64,000 bases of DNA from Pomphorhynchus laevis (GCA_012934845.2 WNNJ02001273.1:124001-188000), one strand, 5' to 3'; shown: positions 1 to 11,724, counted from the first letter of the stretch. The notes: generated by a model from the sequence alone, not told the origin. Program-made: numbers and translations.

Positions 1-470
1 AGCCTTGCTTGAATTGTACTGCTCCAAGCCGCTGCAGCAAAATTCGCAAGGTTCATGTGGAAACTAAACAATCAGGTAAATATAATCAAGTTTATAACAC
101 GACGACAATGTTCTTACCCATAGAATAACCAAACTCGCATCAAAATATTCACGATGACACAACGAAACGACATATTTCTGTAACAACACAATTTTAACAA
201 TAACCTATATGTGCAGTTCAAATTTAATTAGATTCCGAATCTGTTCGGTTTTCATATTTGCAATAAATACAGTTTGGAATTCATCGACATGCTAACTAAA
301 TCATTAATGAATTTCAATGCAGATATTTAAGTTGATTTCAATCCTCTGAAACATTCAACAGTAATGTTCCAGCTTATTCTACAAAGGGGTCCTAGTCGCC
401 AAACAAATTTTATTAGACAAGCCATAGTGCGAAGAATAATACTTTGAAAAAATTACGATATATGTGAAAA
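1..470. other. AT-rich DNA with no recognised gene
   Basis: No open frame that I recognise lies here. The first ~74 bases are less AT-rich and open in one plus-strand frame up to a GTAAAT at 75-80. That could be the end of an exon cut by the window edge, but the peptide is too short to assign. Confidence 0.4.
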
Positions 471-479
471 TTTATGTCT

Positions 480-1850
480 GAAGCACGCTATCTTCCATCC
501 ACCAAATGAAGCACGCTTAATAAAGTTAGAAACTGGAAGCAAAATAGGCGAAATTAAAAAGTCTTAAAGTTAGTAAAAAATTACATAGGAAAGACTTACG
601 GACTTTGAACTCCACGAGGAAAAAAGTACCCTGGAATTAGACTTTTCGATAGGCAACAAAACAATATTATCAATTCTTAAATAACTTCATCCCGCCATCA
701 TGACTTTAGATTTAGTGACTCAACTCTATCGGATGTAATTTACGCGGGGAGACTCATGACAAAATATGCGGGAGCATCTGGAGTTTATTCTGACGGTTGG
801 AAGAACTGTCTTACCAAACACGAAATTACTTCTACCAAATTCAATCCCAAATATGCGAGTTTACTATCAAAATAGCCGTCGGAAAATTGATCCTATGCGA
901 TTAGAGGCATATACAATTAGTCGTATTTTACCATTAGACAACAAGACGAAAGTATGGTCAATTAGTATCGGAGGATTTTTGAGAAGAATCTTTGGGCGGG
1001 TAAAACTTTGCCTTTTACCCGAAACATATCAAGTCATTTTGTCTCACTTTTCAATAATGCGCAAGCTAACGTTGTTGAACAGAAGTAGCTTTTCATACAA
1101 TGGGATAATTGATAAAAATAATGATTTCAGCTACTTTAACAAATATCTTATACTCAAAAATATGAAAAATATGTCCATCGCTGCGGAGGGTGTTCTCAAA
1201 AACATACTGTCGAACATCTGATCTAGTTGTAAATGAGACTACTCTGCAATATTCTGTGAGATTCATGCAAGGTGATTCTCTAACAATAGCAGCATTTGCC
1301 CTCGCGTCAATTCCGCTGATTAACCGATTATAAAAATGGTGCAAAACGCCTACAGATCTGATATGCTGATGACGGCGTATGTGTGGGTTCGATTAAATAA
1401 CTAGAAAATATTTGGATATTATGCTAACCCACGGAAGTGACCAAGAAGCAGTATAAATCAGGACATACGGCGTGATACACGTTGGTAGATTAACGGGAAT
1501 TCGTATTTTGTCCATAACAATGTACAGAATCAGCTTAAAATGAAAGTATAATATGACGAAATTACAAGAAGGAAGTCGACAAGAGGCATTTGCGAGCTAT
1601 ATTCTCCTAACAAAGGTGATTTAGTCTAAACTACCATATATAAAACGAAAATGTGATACTCAACCAGAGTGGTTCCAGCCAGTTCACTCAAAGCTATTCA
1701 AAGATGTATTGCCATAAATGCTTGGATACCTAGGCGGCTACATCGAAACTAAAAATCATTTGCTTTCCAAATCGCTTTGAAGGATTGGGAATCAGGAAAC
1801 CATCAAAGTTTAATATGAACTCATGCAATAAACGGATTATCGGTGTCAAA
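480..1850 (+). pseudogene. Old, broken copy of a CXC/RT/nuclease-type retroelement (copy 1)
   Basis: This is a heavily decayed relative of the element at 3895-7435. Scattered frames carry the same landmarks in the same order. Near 720-800 there is a stretch ending in AGASG (compare AGPSG in the better copy). Near 1259-1330 a motif-B-like FMQGDSL is followed by IAAFALASIPLIN. At 1362-1373 there is YADD, the RT catalytic motif, followed by GVCVGSI. Near 1780 comes a GLGIRKP stretch matching the GGLGVLDP segment. Stops and frame changes are numerous, so no protein is expected. The family lacks LTRs, capsid and integrase as far as I can see. Edges are approximate. Confidence 0.6.
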
Positions 1851-2310
1851 TTAGAGGACTCACAATGTCATTTTGAAAGAAATCAAAAACTAAAATATTA
1901 ACGAATTAATTCAATCGAGACAAACTATTATAGTATTGTCAAAGATATATGTCCACGATTTTCGAAAATATCACAAAATAGGATTCCTCGTCATTGCTTA
2001 GCAACAACTATGCGTCATTATATATCTATATATATCACTATGTTTTCCTCACGAGGAGTCATAAACACCAGGCAGCATCCTATGTATCCTCATCATACAA
2101 AGAAATAGAACCGAATTATTCTCGCAATATTCAAAGTCGCTCCGTATGCCCGGTCATCCTATGTATGACGACAAACTTCAAGAACGGTAGAATGTTTCAT
2201 GTGTGGATGTGCGTAACGCACATCCACACATGAACAATATAATCCACACATGAACAACATGAACTTCTACATCTTAAACAATATAATTTTCGGCGAAGAG
2301 TCTCAAATTG
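1851..2310. other. AT-rich spacer with a duplicated short motif
   Basis: No gene is recognised. The stretch includes a perfect hairpin (listed separately), followed by a short direct duplication of CCACACATGAACAA. It separates two unrelated RT remnants. Confidence 0.4.
2198..2232. repeat. Perfect 17-bp inverted repeat with 1-nt loop
   Basis: Two arms of 17 bp, 2198-2214 and 2216-2232, are exact reverse complements around a single A. Nothing in either arm looks like a transposon end. It is one of a set of short perfect palindromes in this window. Confidence 0.9.
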
Positions 2311-2655
2311 TACCGCATTACGAATAGTATTATTGGAGATTGTCGGACATGCGTATGGAATATTTATCGATTTCGCAAAAGCTTTTGATAGCCTCGATAG
2401 ATCTATTCTATTCATTATGCTCGACTTTATGTGGGTTGTTCATTGATGTTATACAACGTATATTACTCCCTAATAAAATTTTAGTATTTGACGGTTGTAC
2501 ATTATCGAATCCAATAAGACAATGGAAGAATGTTAGGGTGACTCGAATCCAATAAGACAATGGAAGGATTTTAGGGTGAACCACTTATTCCTCTTTTATA
2601 TTCCTTATTTACTGGTGATTTATCAAACTATATTATGCCTTCTTTACAATACTAT
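2310..2655 (+). pseudogene. Fragment of a second LINE reverse transcriptase
   Basis: Near 2355-2410 the plus strand reads FIDFAKAFDSLDRSIL, the typical RT motif A of non-LTR elements (F-D-F-x-K-A-F-D). About 170 bases further on, past stop codons, a GEPLIPLLYSLFTGDLS-like motif B follows. The sequence differs from the other RT elements here. A 30-bp stretch containing GAATCCAATAAGACAATGGA is duplicated in tandem near 2508-2575. Only a short piece remains. The clade is undetermined. Confidence 0.6.
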
Positions 2656-2656
2656 A

Positions 2657-3070
2657 AAGAATAAATTTAAACTCTTAAGTGGCAAATTTTTATGGATGGA
2701 TAATAAATAATATACTTTGTATTAAAATAAGATACTAGATAGTTTTATCAGAGGAAATACATCATTAGCATGTATTTAGCCCCGCTGCTATGTTGGGTAG
2801 AGGAGTTAGGTCCGAAACCTGATAGCATAGCAGTTCCTCCTGATGACCTCTAATTCTTATTCTGATACAACGTCTGTTATTTATTAGTCAATTCATAAAA
2901 ATGACGTTTATTTTAAATTTTAATTTTTTTTATTTTAACTTGATTTAAATTGTAAAAAATCTTATAACAATTATTTATTTTATGATTTAATTATTAAATT
3001 TTGATTTAGCATTATTGTTTTGTTTAGTTTATAATTATATTAAATACGTAGACTCAGTTAGCTGATTTGA
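2657..3070 (+). repeat. Dispersed repeat, left arm of an inverted pair
   Basis: This ~410 bp sequence recurs as a close inverted copy at 4213-4641. It contains CTGCTATG ... CATAGCAG as an internal short inverted repeat near 2791-2843 and ends with ATACGTAGACTCAGTTAGCT near 3044-3063. Related pieces lie at 11720-11797, 27215-27392 and 29160-29450. It looks like a non-autonomous DNA element (MITE-like) with no coding capacity of its own. Confidence 0.7.
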
Positions 3071-3894
3071 TTTCCTCATATGTGAAAATTTTTCTATTTA
3101 CCGACAATTTATTTATATTAACTTCCAAGTTATCATTTGCTCAAAGTTCATTAAACGCATTTGAATTTTATTGTGATATAAATTCCTTGAAAATTATCTC
3201 GCCAAAATCTAAAGTAGTGAAATTCACTACTTTTGCATTTTAAATTCTTACGCTGTACAACATACGACGCTTCTGTTCAGTGATCTAATTAATTTATTTC
3301 TGAGCATTTAGAAGGATAACGGTATCATTATAATTGCATACAGTACTTGTATTTATTAATATTTTTATAAGAACAAAATTTTATTTGTTTAAAAAATGGC
3401 AATCTATACAATCTATCAAATCTGTACAATCATGACAATCTATACAATCTACTGACGCAATCAAATAACTATAAATTTGTTATTTTAAGACCGTTGGTGA
3501 AATCTTAATCTTACTAGTTAATTTCGCGAACATGCTTTATTTACGTAAAGCTACTTTTAATTTACAAATTTGAATTTTAATTGAAAATTTAATTTTCAAT
3601 TTCTAATTGAAATTTATAAATTTGAATCTTTCGATATTCCGCGATAATCAAAATGCAGAGTTTTCAAAATTTTTATGTAATGGACAAATATTTATCAACT
3701 GGTTGTTCAATCTAGTAATTCTTAATTATAATTGTATTAGAATTTATTCATATTTATGATATTATTTTATTATTTATTATTTATATTTATTCATATTTAT
3801 GATATGTAATGAATAATAATGAATAATAATGAATTATTATTCATTATTATTGAATAATAATATTATTGAATAATAATTCACTTATTGAATAATA
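3071..3894. other. AT-rich stretch, no gene seen
   Basis: Low-complexity AT-rich DNA rich in TATTTAT/AATAATAATG tracts, especially at 3720-3890 just upstream of the CXC reading frame. No coding frame or RNA gene is recognised. Confidence 0.5.
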
Positions 3895-4212
3895 ATGCCT
3901 AAAGAACGTCCTGACAGTGTATTGAAATGCTGCAATTGCGATGGACAGGCTGCAAAATGCAAAAACTGCAAATGTGTTAAGGCCGGTCGAAAATGCACAA
4001 CATGTAGAGTGGGCGGATGTATCAATAAGACGGATATAAGTACATCGTCCGATGTATGTATTTTAACTGGAATTCCGGAAAATAATATATACAGAAACGC
4101 TATAGAATCAGAATCTTCGCAAAGAAATGCATATCAAAATCATGCAAACAGAACAGTAATTACTGATGCTACTCAGATTGTATCTGTGAATAATGGAATT
4201 TCTAATAATTAA
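3895..4212 (+). CDS. CXC-type cysteine-rich ORF (105 aa), probable N-terminal part of the adjacent RT element
   Basis: The frame encodes a compact cysteine cluster at about residues 12-44, with the pattern CCNC-x6-CKNCKC-x7-CTTC-x4-C. This resembles the zinc-binding CXC domain of the MSL2 type. The remaining ~60 residues are polar and unassigned. From what I remember of the relatives of the RT at 4690-7435, a CXC cluster of this kind lies ahead of the RT in the same protein. I therefore infer that this ORF and the RT frame once formed one gene. They are now separated by the repeat at 4213-4641, which begins right after the stop. An alternative is an unrelated cysteine-rich ORF caught between the inverted repeats. 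Confidence 0.55.
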   Translation: MPKERPDSVLKCCNCDGQAAKCKNCKCVKAGRKCTTCRVGGCINKTDISTSSDVCILTGIPENNIYRNAIESESSQRNAYQNHANRTVITDATQIVSVNNGISNN

Positions 4213-4641
4213 ATCAGCTAACTGAGTATACGTATTTAATATAAATATAAAATAAACAAAACATAATAATGCTAAATCAAAATTTAATAATTAAATAATA
4301 AAATTAAAAATTGTTTTTAGATTTTCTATAATTTAAATCAAGTTAAAAAATAAAATAAAAAATAAAAAATAAAATTTAAAATAAACGTCATTTTTATGAA
4401 TTGACTAATAAATAACAGACGTTGTATCAGAATAAGAATTAGAGGTCATCAGGAGGAACTGCTATGCTATCAGGTTTCGGCCCCTAACTCCTCTACCCAA
4501 CATAGCAGCGGGGCCAAATACATGCTAATGATGTATTTCCTCTGAAATAACTATCTAGTATCTTATTCTAATGCAAAGTATATTATTTATTATCTATCCA
4601 TAAAAATTTGCCACTTAAGAGTTTAAATTTATTCTTTATAT
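4213..4641 (-). repeat. Dispersed repeat, right arm of the inverted pair
   Basis: This is an inverted copy of 2657-3070 with high identity along its whole length. It lies between the CXC ORF and the RT ORF of the neighbouring retroelement, so it probably inserted into that element. The pair can be read as two separate insertions or as the ~410 bp terminal inverted repeats of one ~2 kb element enclosing the CXC ORF. Confidence 0.7.
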
Positions 4642-4655
4642 TATTGTGTTGCAAT

Positions 4656-4689
4656 ATTACAAATTTCTAATAACTTAGAAATTTGTAAT
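4656..4689. repeat. Perfect 15-bp inverted repeat with 4-nt loop
   Basis: Arms 4656-4670 and 4675-4689 are exact reverse complements around TAAC. The right arm ends directly before the ATG at 4690. Confidence 0.9.
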
Positions 4690-7435
4690 ATGGAGGGGAT
4701 ATATCAAGTGGTTATTCAATGGAAGCCAAATATCATGGTGCTCCCTCGATGTTCTGCAAGTAATACTATAATTGATACTATCGCAAACTTCTATTTCGAT
4801 GTTGCACGAAATAATAATAATGAGAACTCTGTTCGCAAGTCTGCTACAGTTTTTTTACAATGCGTTCTCCAAAGAATTCCATCGAAAAAAGTTAACGTGA
4901 TTCGAAAAACATTAGAGAACAGACTGGCTTTGTGGTCAACAAAAAAATATAAAGAGCTTTTTGACGAGGCCAATTACCTACAAGTAGCTTTTAGTGAACC
5001 TAGAAAAAATTCACATAGGACGGATTGAAAAAAGAATTATGTTAGACTAATGTTACGAGGGAAAGTTGCTGCAAGTTCCGCGATTCTTGATAACAATGAT
5101 TTGTCAGGTCCGCTAGGCCCTAATGTTATGGTTGGATCTTCATCTGTCAAAGAAGTGCTTGAAAATCTACACCCTATCCCAGAAAATCTACATCCTGATT
5201 CTCTTCTGTCATCACCAATTCATGGAGCGATCACACATCACTCTATACGCTTCACGCAAATTGACGAAGACGCTATCATCAAAGCTTGTAAAAAGACTAA
5301 CGGACGTGCAGGACCGTCAGGATGTGATTCGAGTCTATGGAAATTCATGCTCACAGGCTTCGGAAATCATTCACGTAACCTTGCCAGGGCTTTGGCTGAA
5401 TTCACAATTCGATTAACTACTGATAAAATTCCTCCTGGTGTTCTTGATGCGTTTACGACATGTAGGCTTGTCGCTATCCCTAAGAAATCTGGGGGCATAA
5501 GACCGATAGGAGTGTGTGAAGTTGCGAGACGCATAGTATGTAAAGCCATACTTGAAGTGGTAAAATTCGACTTGCAAGACGTGGCTGGAAAGAGTCAATT
5601 GGCAGCATCACAACGTGGCGGAATTGAGTTTGCTATTCATTCCATCAAATCCGCATTTATGTCGAATAAACAACGCTGTGTTCTTGCCGTGGATGCTTCT
5701 AACGCATTTAACTCTTTAAATCGACAAGCTGCTATTCACAATATACAATACATTTGTCCTTCGTTGGCTTGTGTTCTTGCAAACACTTACAGAACTGACG
5801 CTCAACTAGTGCTTGGCGGTACAAGCATATTTTCTCGAGAGGGGTTCACACAAGAGAACCCCTTAGCTATGGCGGCTTTCTCCATGGAATCACTTCCGTT
5901 GATCCACAAAATTAAAAACAGTGTTCCCAGCATCACACAAGTTTGGTTTGCGGATGATGCAAACTTTGTCGGTACTATTGACGAGTTAAATATAGTATGG
6001 AATGTATTGAAAAGCGATGGACCTCAATACGGATATTTCGTTAACGCTAAGAAAACACAACTGCTTACTCATCCATCTGAAATGAAGCAAGCATGCCCAT
6101 TGAAAGAAATTGGAATATCATCGGATGGTATTATGATACTTGGCATTCCTATAGGCACTACCGAGTATGTAGATTCGGTTGCACTTGATAAATCTCAAAG
6201 TTGGACTCGTCTACTTGATCGTTTAGTAGAAATAGCCAAAGTTGATCCACATGTATCTTATATCGGTCTTACAAAATCAGTACAATGGAAATGGACTCAC
6301 TTTTTCAGAAATACAACATTTGAATGCGGGTATTTGTCAACGCTGTTGACCATACTAAAAGACAAGCTTTTACCATCTTTAACAAGTCGAACCTTGAATC
6401 ATGATTGGTGGACAATATTGACCTCACCTCTTAAACTAGGAGGTCTAGGCGTATTAGACCCCATTTTCGCATCCACACTGGAGTATGAAAACGCACAACT
6501 AATCTGTAATACTTATGATTCTGAATATACAGGAGAAACTCTGCGACAAGTACAATCAGATGTTATAAAAAGTATTTCTTGTCAACGAATTAATGTTTAC
6601 AAGAACCGTTTAATTGATGTCAAACAAAGGGCTCAACAAGCAGTATTGAATGCAATTAACCATGCTACTCAGAATTGCGCTTCATCATGGCTAAGTGCGC
6701 TTCCTCTAGCCGTTGATAACTTTCATCTCCATTCTTATGAATTTAGGGATGCCATGTTCCAGATATGGATGTAATCCACCAGATCTAAACAAAAAACATG
6801 TATATTCGGTACAACAAATGGCATTATTCACGCATTATCATGTAAACGCGGTGGTGTACCAATAATCCGTCACAACGATATTCGGAACACGATCGCTTAT
6901 GCATTATCAGAGATATGCCACGGCGTCGAAGTCGAACCAACTTTGCAAAAGATTCCAGACAGCTTAGAATTCATGAATAATTCAACAACGAAAAATAACA
7001 ATGCGCGCCTAGACATTTCATGTTATGGACTACAGGACAATCGATATGAGCGGACGTTTTTTGACGTCAATGTTTTTTCAGTACATGCTCCGTCATATGC
7101 CAGCAGTTCGCCTCTCGCCGCCTTTGAATATAATGAAAATCGCAAAAACAGCAAATACAATGAAAGAATTTTCAGTGGAAGAAAGCAAGTTTATACCATT
7201 ATTTTTTTTCATCATCAGGAGGAGTTGGACCGCGAGCTCTTAAGCTACTCAAGGACATTGCCTCGATATCATCGAGGTTAAAATCAGAAAAATATAGTGA
7301 TGTATTGGTTCACCTTAAACGCAAGATTAGCTTCTCGATTGCACGTGCTTCTTCACTATGTCTGCGAATTCCGCGATCAAGTAGAAGACATCCAATCTTT
7401 CCTGACAATACGTTCAAATACTATTAATAATATAA
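4690..7435 (+). pseudogene. RT plus zinc motif plus PD-(D/E)XK-like nuclease ORF (copy 2, nearly whole)
   Basis: One plus-strand frame runs almost the whole way. 4690-5028 is an N-terminal helical region (VVIQWKP). It is followed in frame by 5050-6774, 574 aa, with RT motifs: PKKSGGIRPIGV, motif A AVDASNAFNSLN, a motif B altered to TQENPLAM (TQGDPLAM in copies I know), and FADD at 5947-5958. After it comes a C...HALSC..GG...RHNDIR zinc-like motif (about 6799-6880), then ARLDI ... FFDVNVF (about 7006-7077), resembling a PD-(D/E)XK restriction-like nuclease. A conserved C-terminal end (ISFSIARASSLCLR) finishes near 7432. Breaks: in-frame TGA at 5026-5028, in-frame TAA at 6772-6774, and two frame changes near 7160 and 7205, the latter in a T run. 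It is a non-LTR-like retroelement. I know the architecture from invertebrate genomes but cannot name the clade. Confidence 0.75.
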
Positions 7436-8240
7436 TGAATAATTGCATACACGAGCGAGTATCATCATTTGGTCGGCTTCATAAATTATTCTCGTGTGAA
7501 TTCTTTAATCCGAGATGCAGCACTGTACACTACAATCAGCGTAGGTGGACCTCATCAGCAGTGAGCCTACGCCTACCTTTTGTGTTTCGGTCCTTTAATG
7601 ATCTGCTGAAATTTTCCTCTGCTGCCTTTCTGTAAAAACAAACGATACAGTTTGTAAGGAAAACATTTCATATTGTGCAAACTGTACGTTGTTTCCGTCT
7701 TTTGTAACAAAAAGACGGAGATAGCACTACAGTTGCCGGAAACAACCGACAATCTGTCTTTTGAATTTTTCTTGTAACAAAAAGACGGAGATAGCACTAC
7801 AGTTGCCGGAAACAACCGACAATCTGTCTTTTGAATTTTCTTGACAGGAAACCGGAATCTGCCAGGTTAATATAATGAATAATTGCATACACGAGCGAGT
7901 ATCATCATTTGGTCGGCTTCATAAATTATCCTCGTGTGAATTCTTTAATCCTAGATGCAGCACTGTACACCACAATCAGCGTAGGTGGACCTCATCAGCA
8001 GTGAGCCTACGCCTACCTTTCGTGTTTCGGTCCTTTAATGATCTGCTGAAATTTTCCTCTGCTGCCTTTCTGTAAAAACGAACGATACAGTTTGTAAGGA
8101 AAACATTTCCTATTGTGCAAACTGTACGTTGTTTCCGTCTTTTGTAACAAAAAGACGGAGATAGCACTACAGTTGCCGGAAACAACCGACAATCTGTCTT
8201 TTGAATTTTCTTGACAGGAAACCGGAATCTGCCAGGATTC
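7428..8240 (+). repeat. Tandem duplication of the RT element's 3' region
   Basis: The block 7428-7866 is repeated at 7867-8240 with only scattered differences. The block starts at the last codons of the RT frame, so it is most simply the duplicated 3' UTR of that element. Inside the first block a ~70 bp unit (about 7703-7772 and 7773-7842) is itself duplicated. Each block has a ~66-aa open frame starting MNNCIHERVSSFG, but I see no reason to think it is translated. Confidence 0.8.
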
Positions 8241-8250
8241 CGGTTTCCTG
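8215..8250. repeat. Perfect 15-bp inverted repeat with 6-nt loop
   Basis: Arms CAGGAAACCGGAATC (8215-8229) and its exact reverse complement (8236-8250) flank TGCCAG. It lies at the end of the tandem 3' blocks. The left-arm sequence also occurs unpaired at the end of the first block, so the right arm was probably added later. Confidence 0.85.
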
Positions 8251-8477
8251 GAATCTGTCATTATTAATAACAATAAAAATTAAAGTTCTGGTTTGATAAA
8301 AAAAATATTTATGATATTATTTTATTATTTATTACTTTACTATTTACGCCTTTTTAATATCATTTTAGGTCGTTGATGAATCACAAAATGTACAAAGCGT
8401 TTAAAAGCACAGGATTAAGGAAGAGATGATTGTTTCAAAATAAACACGATTTCCAAGTTTACAAAAGTTATTACTTT

Positions 8478-9557
8478 TCAAACATTTAGTAATTAATAAT
8501 TAGATTAATTTTAGCAATGCAATTAATTTTATTACATAACTCAATATTTGTGTACAAGTTATTTACTCTTTGATAAAATACTGACGTCTAGTTATGGTTT
8601 ATTATAATTGTTAAATTTAATAACAGTTTAATCATTCCTGGTTAAACATTTCCCTTGAAAATGATTAAGCTGACTTTTTCAGTTACGTAATCTTTTGCAA
8701 TTTGAATTCCCTATAGCAATTACATATATGTAAGATTTAAAAGTTCAATTGACTTCCCTTTGTAATGACCTTGTGTACCGACGTTATTTAAGCAAAGACC
8801 GTAACTGCCCACATGTAAATAGTTAATAAGTTCTTTTATAAATAGTTGCTTTTTGTGAAAAGGTACACAATTTCCGCATAGCCATATATAATTTCTTTCC
8901 TCTATATTTTGAGGTGTAAAATAGTAACGCTTTCAAGTCAGGTCAAGGTTTTAGAAAAATATGCATGCGCAAATGGATAAGAAGTTTCTTAATCAGAAGC
9001 AATTGAAAAATCGTGGTATTCTGAACGTATCAAGGCATGCGGAAGTGATTCAATAGTGTACATCACAACAAATGGCGGAAATCGGTTGGGCGATGGTAAA
9101 TTAAATTAGTCCGTCTGCTATAGGATATGATAGTAGGTTCTTGTTTACTTGCGAATAACAAATGGATACCACTCCAATCTATGACATATCAATCTCGCCA
9201 TTTTCGATCATAGTTTTCAATTCGCCTACCGTCAGTATAAATGTATATATATTTAACTGTTAGATTTTCAGCCAATTCAATCAAAATTAGTAAACGTTTG
9301 ATTAGTCGCAATAATGTTATTATAATAATAAATCGTCAACGACATGAAAATTGTTAGCACTTTGAGTTTTTGTATGTTGAATTTTGTAATTAGTCCATTA
9401 TTGGTAAACTTACTAAACGACAAATAATTTTATATTTGAATTTTAAAATTTTGAAATAATGTTATATAATAAAAATTATACACATGACGAAATTTTATTC
9501 AATTTTTAATTATCATATAATACCATCATTAGTAAAATTATTTTCATTGTTCAAAGT
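8478..9557 (+). repeat. Left arm of the large inverted repeat
   Basis: Starts at CAAACATT near 8479 and ends near 9557 after TTTTCATTGTTCAAA. It is non-coding and AT-rich, with no long ORF. It is closely matched by the right arm, so the inverted arrangement is young or maintained by conversion. Confidence 0.85.
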
Positions 9558-9649
9558 AAGGTGAATTTATTTATATCCGAATTCAAACCAAAAACACTCA
9601 GCAAAACAGTTTTTTGCTTAGTGTTTAAGTCTTAAAGTCTTCACTATAA

Positions 9650-10380
9650 TCTATGGCATATGGTCCTGAGGGATCTGACTTTCTGGCAGCACCAGCGCGC
9701 CGCACTCCGATTGAACCATTCGGGATCTTTCACTCTCCTAAGAGTCCAGTCGAGGCAGACTATGGTAGGTAATCCCTAGATAAGGAGCTTGAAATACCTA
9801 AGCCTTTGCTCTGGGGGACGTCCTCTTTAAAAGAAGACTAATACCGAGATTGATCAGGTACTACAACGGCGTAACCCCGCATTCTCTTTAAATGACAGAT
9901 GCTGGGCCCGTTTCACGGCCTATCTAGCTCTTTTGGGTACAGTTAAATATATGCAGGCCAGCTTTCGCCGATTAGTTCATCGTAATGGTGAACCCCATAT
10001 ATCTTTCTTGACTTTTAAAGACAGGAATTGGTTGATTCTGTAAAATAGAGGGGAGACAGCTGAGAGTGCTAATCTCTTTAATTTTTTCTTTGTTGTAATG
10101 GCGCCATTATATCCCACCACATGGGATTTCGTGCAGTTAAAAATAAGATTGGATTATATTTAAATAAGGGGAAAGTGAAAAACCTTAAGACACACCTGTA
10201 ATAGGGTAGAACAAGCATGTATCGGATTCGTCTTCATAGAATGATCTCATGGTATACAGCAAAATCTCCACCCTGTTAACAATTCTCGCGTGTAACCCCA
10301 AATACCTGTAATGTTAAATGAAGCGAAACACAATGCGAAAATTCTGAGTGCTTTTTTCCTGTGTACATTACGAACCGATT
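9650..10380 (-). mobile_element. Old 3' fragment of the Jockey-type LINE
   Basis: The minus strand matches the 3' end of ORF2 and the 3' UTR of copies A-F: the landmarks near 9655-9730 (GGTCCTGAGGGATCTGA on the plus strand), GCTCTGGGGGACGTCCTC and CAGCTTTCGCCGAT appear in the same order. It is much more decayed than copies A-F and 5'-truncated. No usable reading frame remains. Confidence 0.75.
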
Positions 10381-10709
10381 AGTGCTTTATAGTAACAAAT
10401 TCAAACAACATGCGGCACAATCCGCAGCTGAATTGCTCACGAAACTTGACACCATTGTGAGCTTTTGAGCTGTTACTTTCACACTGCTGTAAATCGCTCC
10501 ACTATGGCGCCACCCGCCTCCCTGGTCTAAAGACCATCAATGTTTGTATTCGCTTAACCATTCAGGTCGACGGCGTTCTCTTGTCGGAAATTGTAATTCT
10601 AGAAGTTCGCTCCTATTTATCCCCTCTGGAATTCAATCTGTATCCATCTGACTTTCATGCGAGATGTTTGCTATATTGTCTTGTGATGTAATATTTTGAC
10701 TGCTTTGAT

Positions 10710-11240
10710 CATCGTATGAGTCCAGAATGAATATTGCGCGTATATCGGCAATATGACGGGTATCCCGTCAACCTCAACGACGTTTTCTAGGAATATCAGT
10801 TATGATACCCGTGTTCCACCTTGTAGTACATCTAGTATCTCTCGGCTTAACGAATACTTGCTGTCCATGTCGTAATTTACTATTCCAGTGTGTCTTTACT
10901 ATACTTATTCCGCGATTTGATTTCGGAAATCCATAGTCATATTTGTACACTTCGCTCATTGGCGCACTAGCTTGGTTTGTGCCATTTTTGGGAGACGCGT
11001 TGTACCAAAATACCATTTCTTGCACAAATCATAATGTTCGCGCACGCATTAGTTTGATTGTGCGGTGACAACGTTCTATAATCCCGTTGGTGTTTGGTTT
11101 GTAAGCGCAGCGATATATAACCTCGATCCCATTTTGATTGGCAAATTCTCCAAATTCTTGAGCACGAAACACCGTTGCATTGTCCGCAATTATTTCTCCT
11201 GGAAAACCTCGCTCACAAGATACTTCCAAAAGTTTCGATA
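10710..11240 (-). mobile_element. Fossil piece of an LTR retroelement (integrase region)
   Basis: Minus-strand frames show the late integrase core and C-terminal end typical of Ty3/Gypsy-like elements. They include an NATVF ... NGIEV segment, a YKPNTNGIIERCHRTIK segment, and downstream a W-x3-I-T-D/V-D-G-I-P-R-H type tail. It is a short, broken fossil. The same orientation and likely family are seen at 13655-14080. LTRs were not identified. Confidence 0.6.
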
Positions 11241-11692
11241 TAATTTCAGGAGCAGTAATTTCAGAGTAATTTTCAGAGTAATTTCGAAATGGGAGAGATT
11301 ATTATTGAAGGACTTTATGTACTCAGATGCGATGTATGAGGAGGTAAATGATACTCTTACCTCGGCTTCATAAAATTTAATCGAGTTGAATAAAAATATA
11401 TTCTTGTATGTATCGGTGAAACTTCGAAACAGACAGTTAAATATTTTTTTGTTGCTTCATGGGAGACGAAAATTTGATCGTAATTAAGTTATGAAGTTTC
11501 TTCACTGGGGGAAGTTCCTTCTGTTTAGTTTGAGAGTTAAAAATAAAGCAGTACTTACCTAAAATATAAAATAAAAATATAAAATATAAAATCTAAAATA
11601 TAAAATCTAAAGATTTTATATAATTTAGATTTATATAAAATTATGCAATTTAAAATTACAATTTTTATAAATTGCAATCTATAAACTAATAT

Positions 11693-11724
11693 GTTGTGTT
11701 ATAAATTACAATTTATAACACAAC
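11693..11724. repeat. Perfect 15-bp inverted repeat with 2-nt loop
   Basis: Arms 11693-11707 and 11710-11724 (GTTGTGTTATAAATT and its reverse complement) flank AC. It lies directly beside the MITE fragment at 11720-11797. Confidence 0.85.

Noticed and set aside
1-74. Possible exon end of a CLNCTAPS-type zinc-finger gene at the left edge
   Set aside because: Only ~24 codons are visible, other frames are equally plausible, and the GTAAAT donor alone is weak in AT-rich DNA.
766-1221. 151-aa open frame taken as a gene
   Set aside because: It is out of frame with the RT remnant that runs through the same bases. The peptide has no recognisable motif.
10710-11240. Integrase of a Polinton-type element, given the ~1 kb inverted arms around it
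   Set aside because: The motifs fit Ty3/Gypsy-like integrase better. No Polinton polymerase, capsid or ATPase sequence is seen, and the interior is only 2.2 kb.
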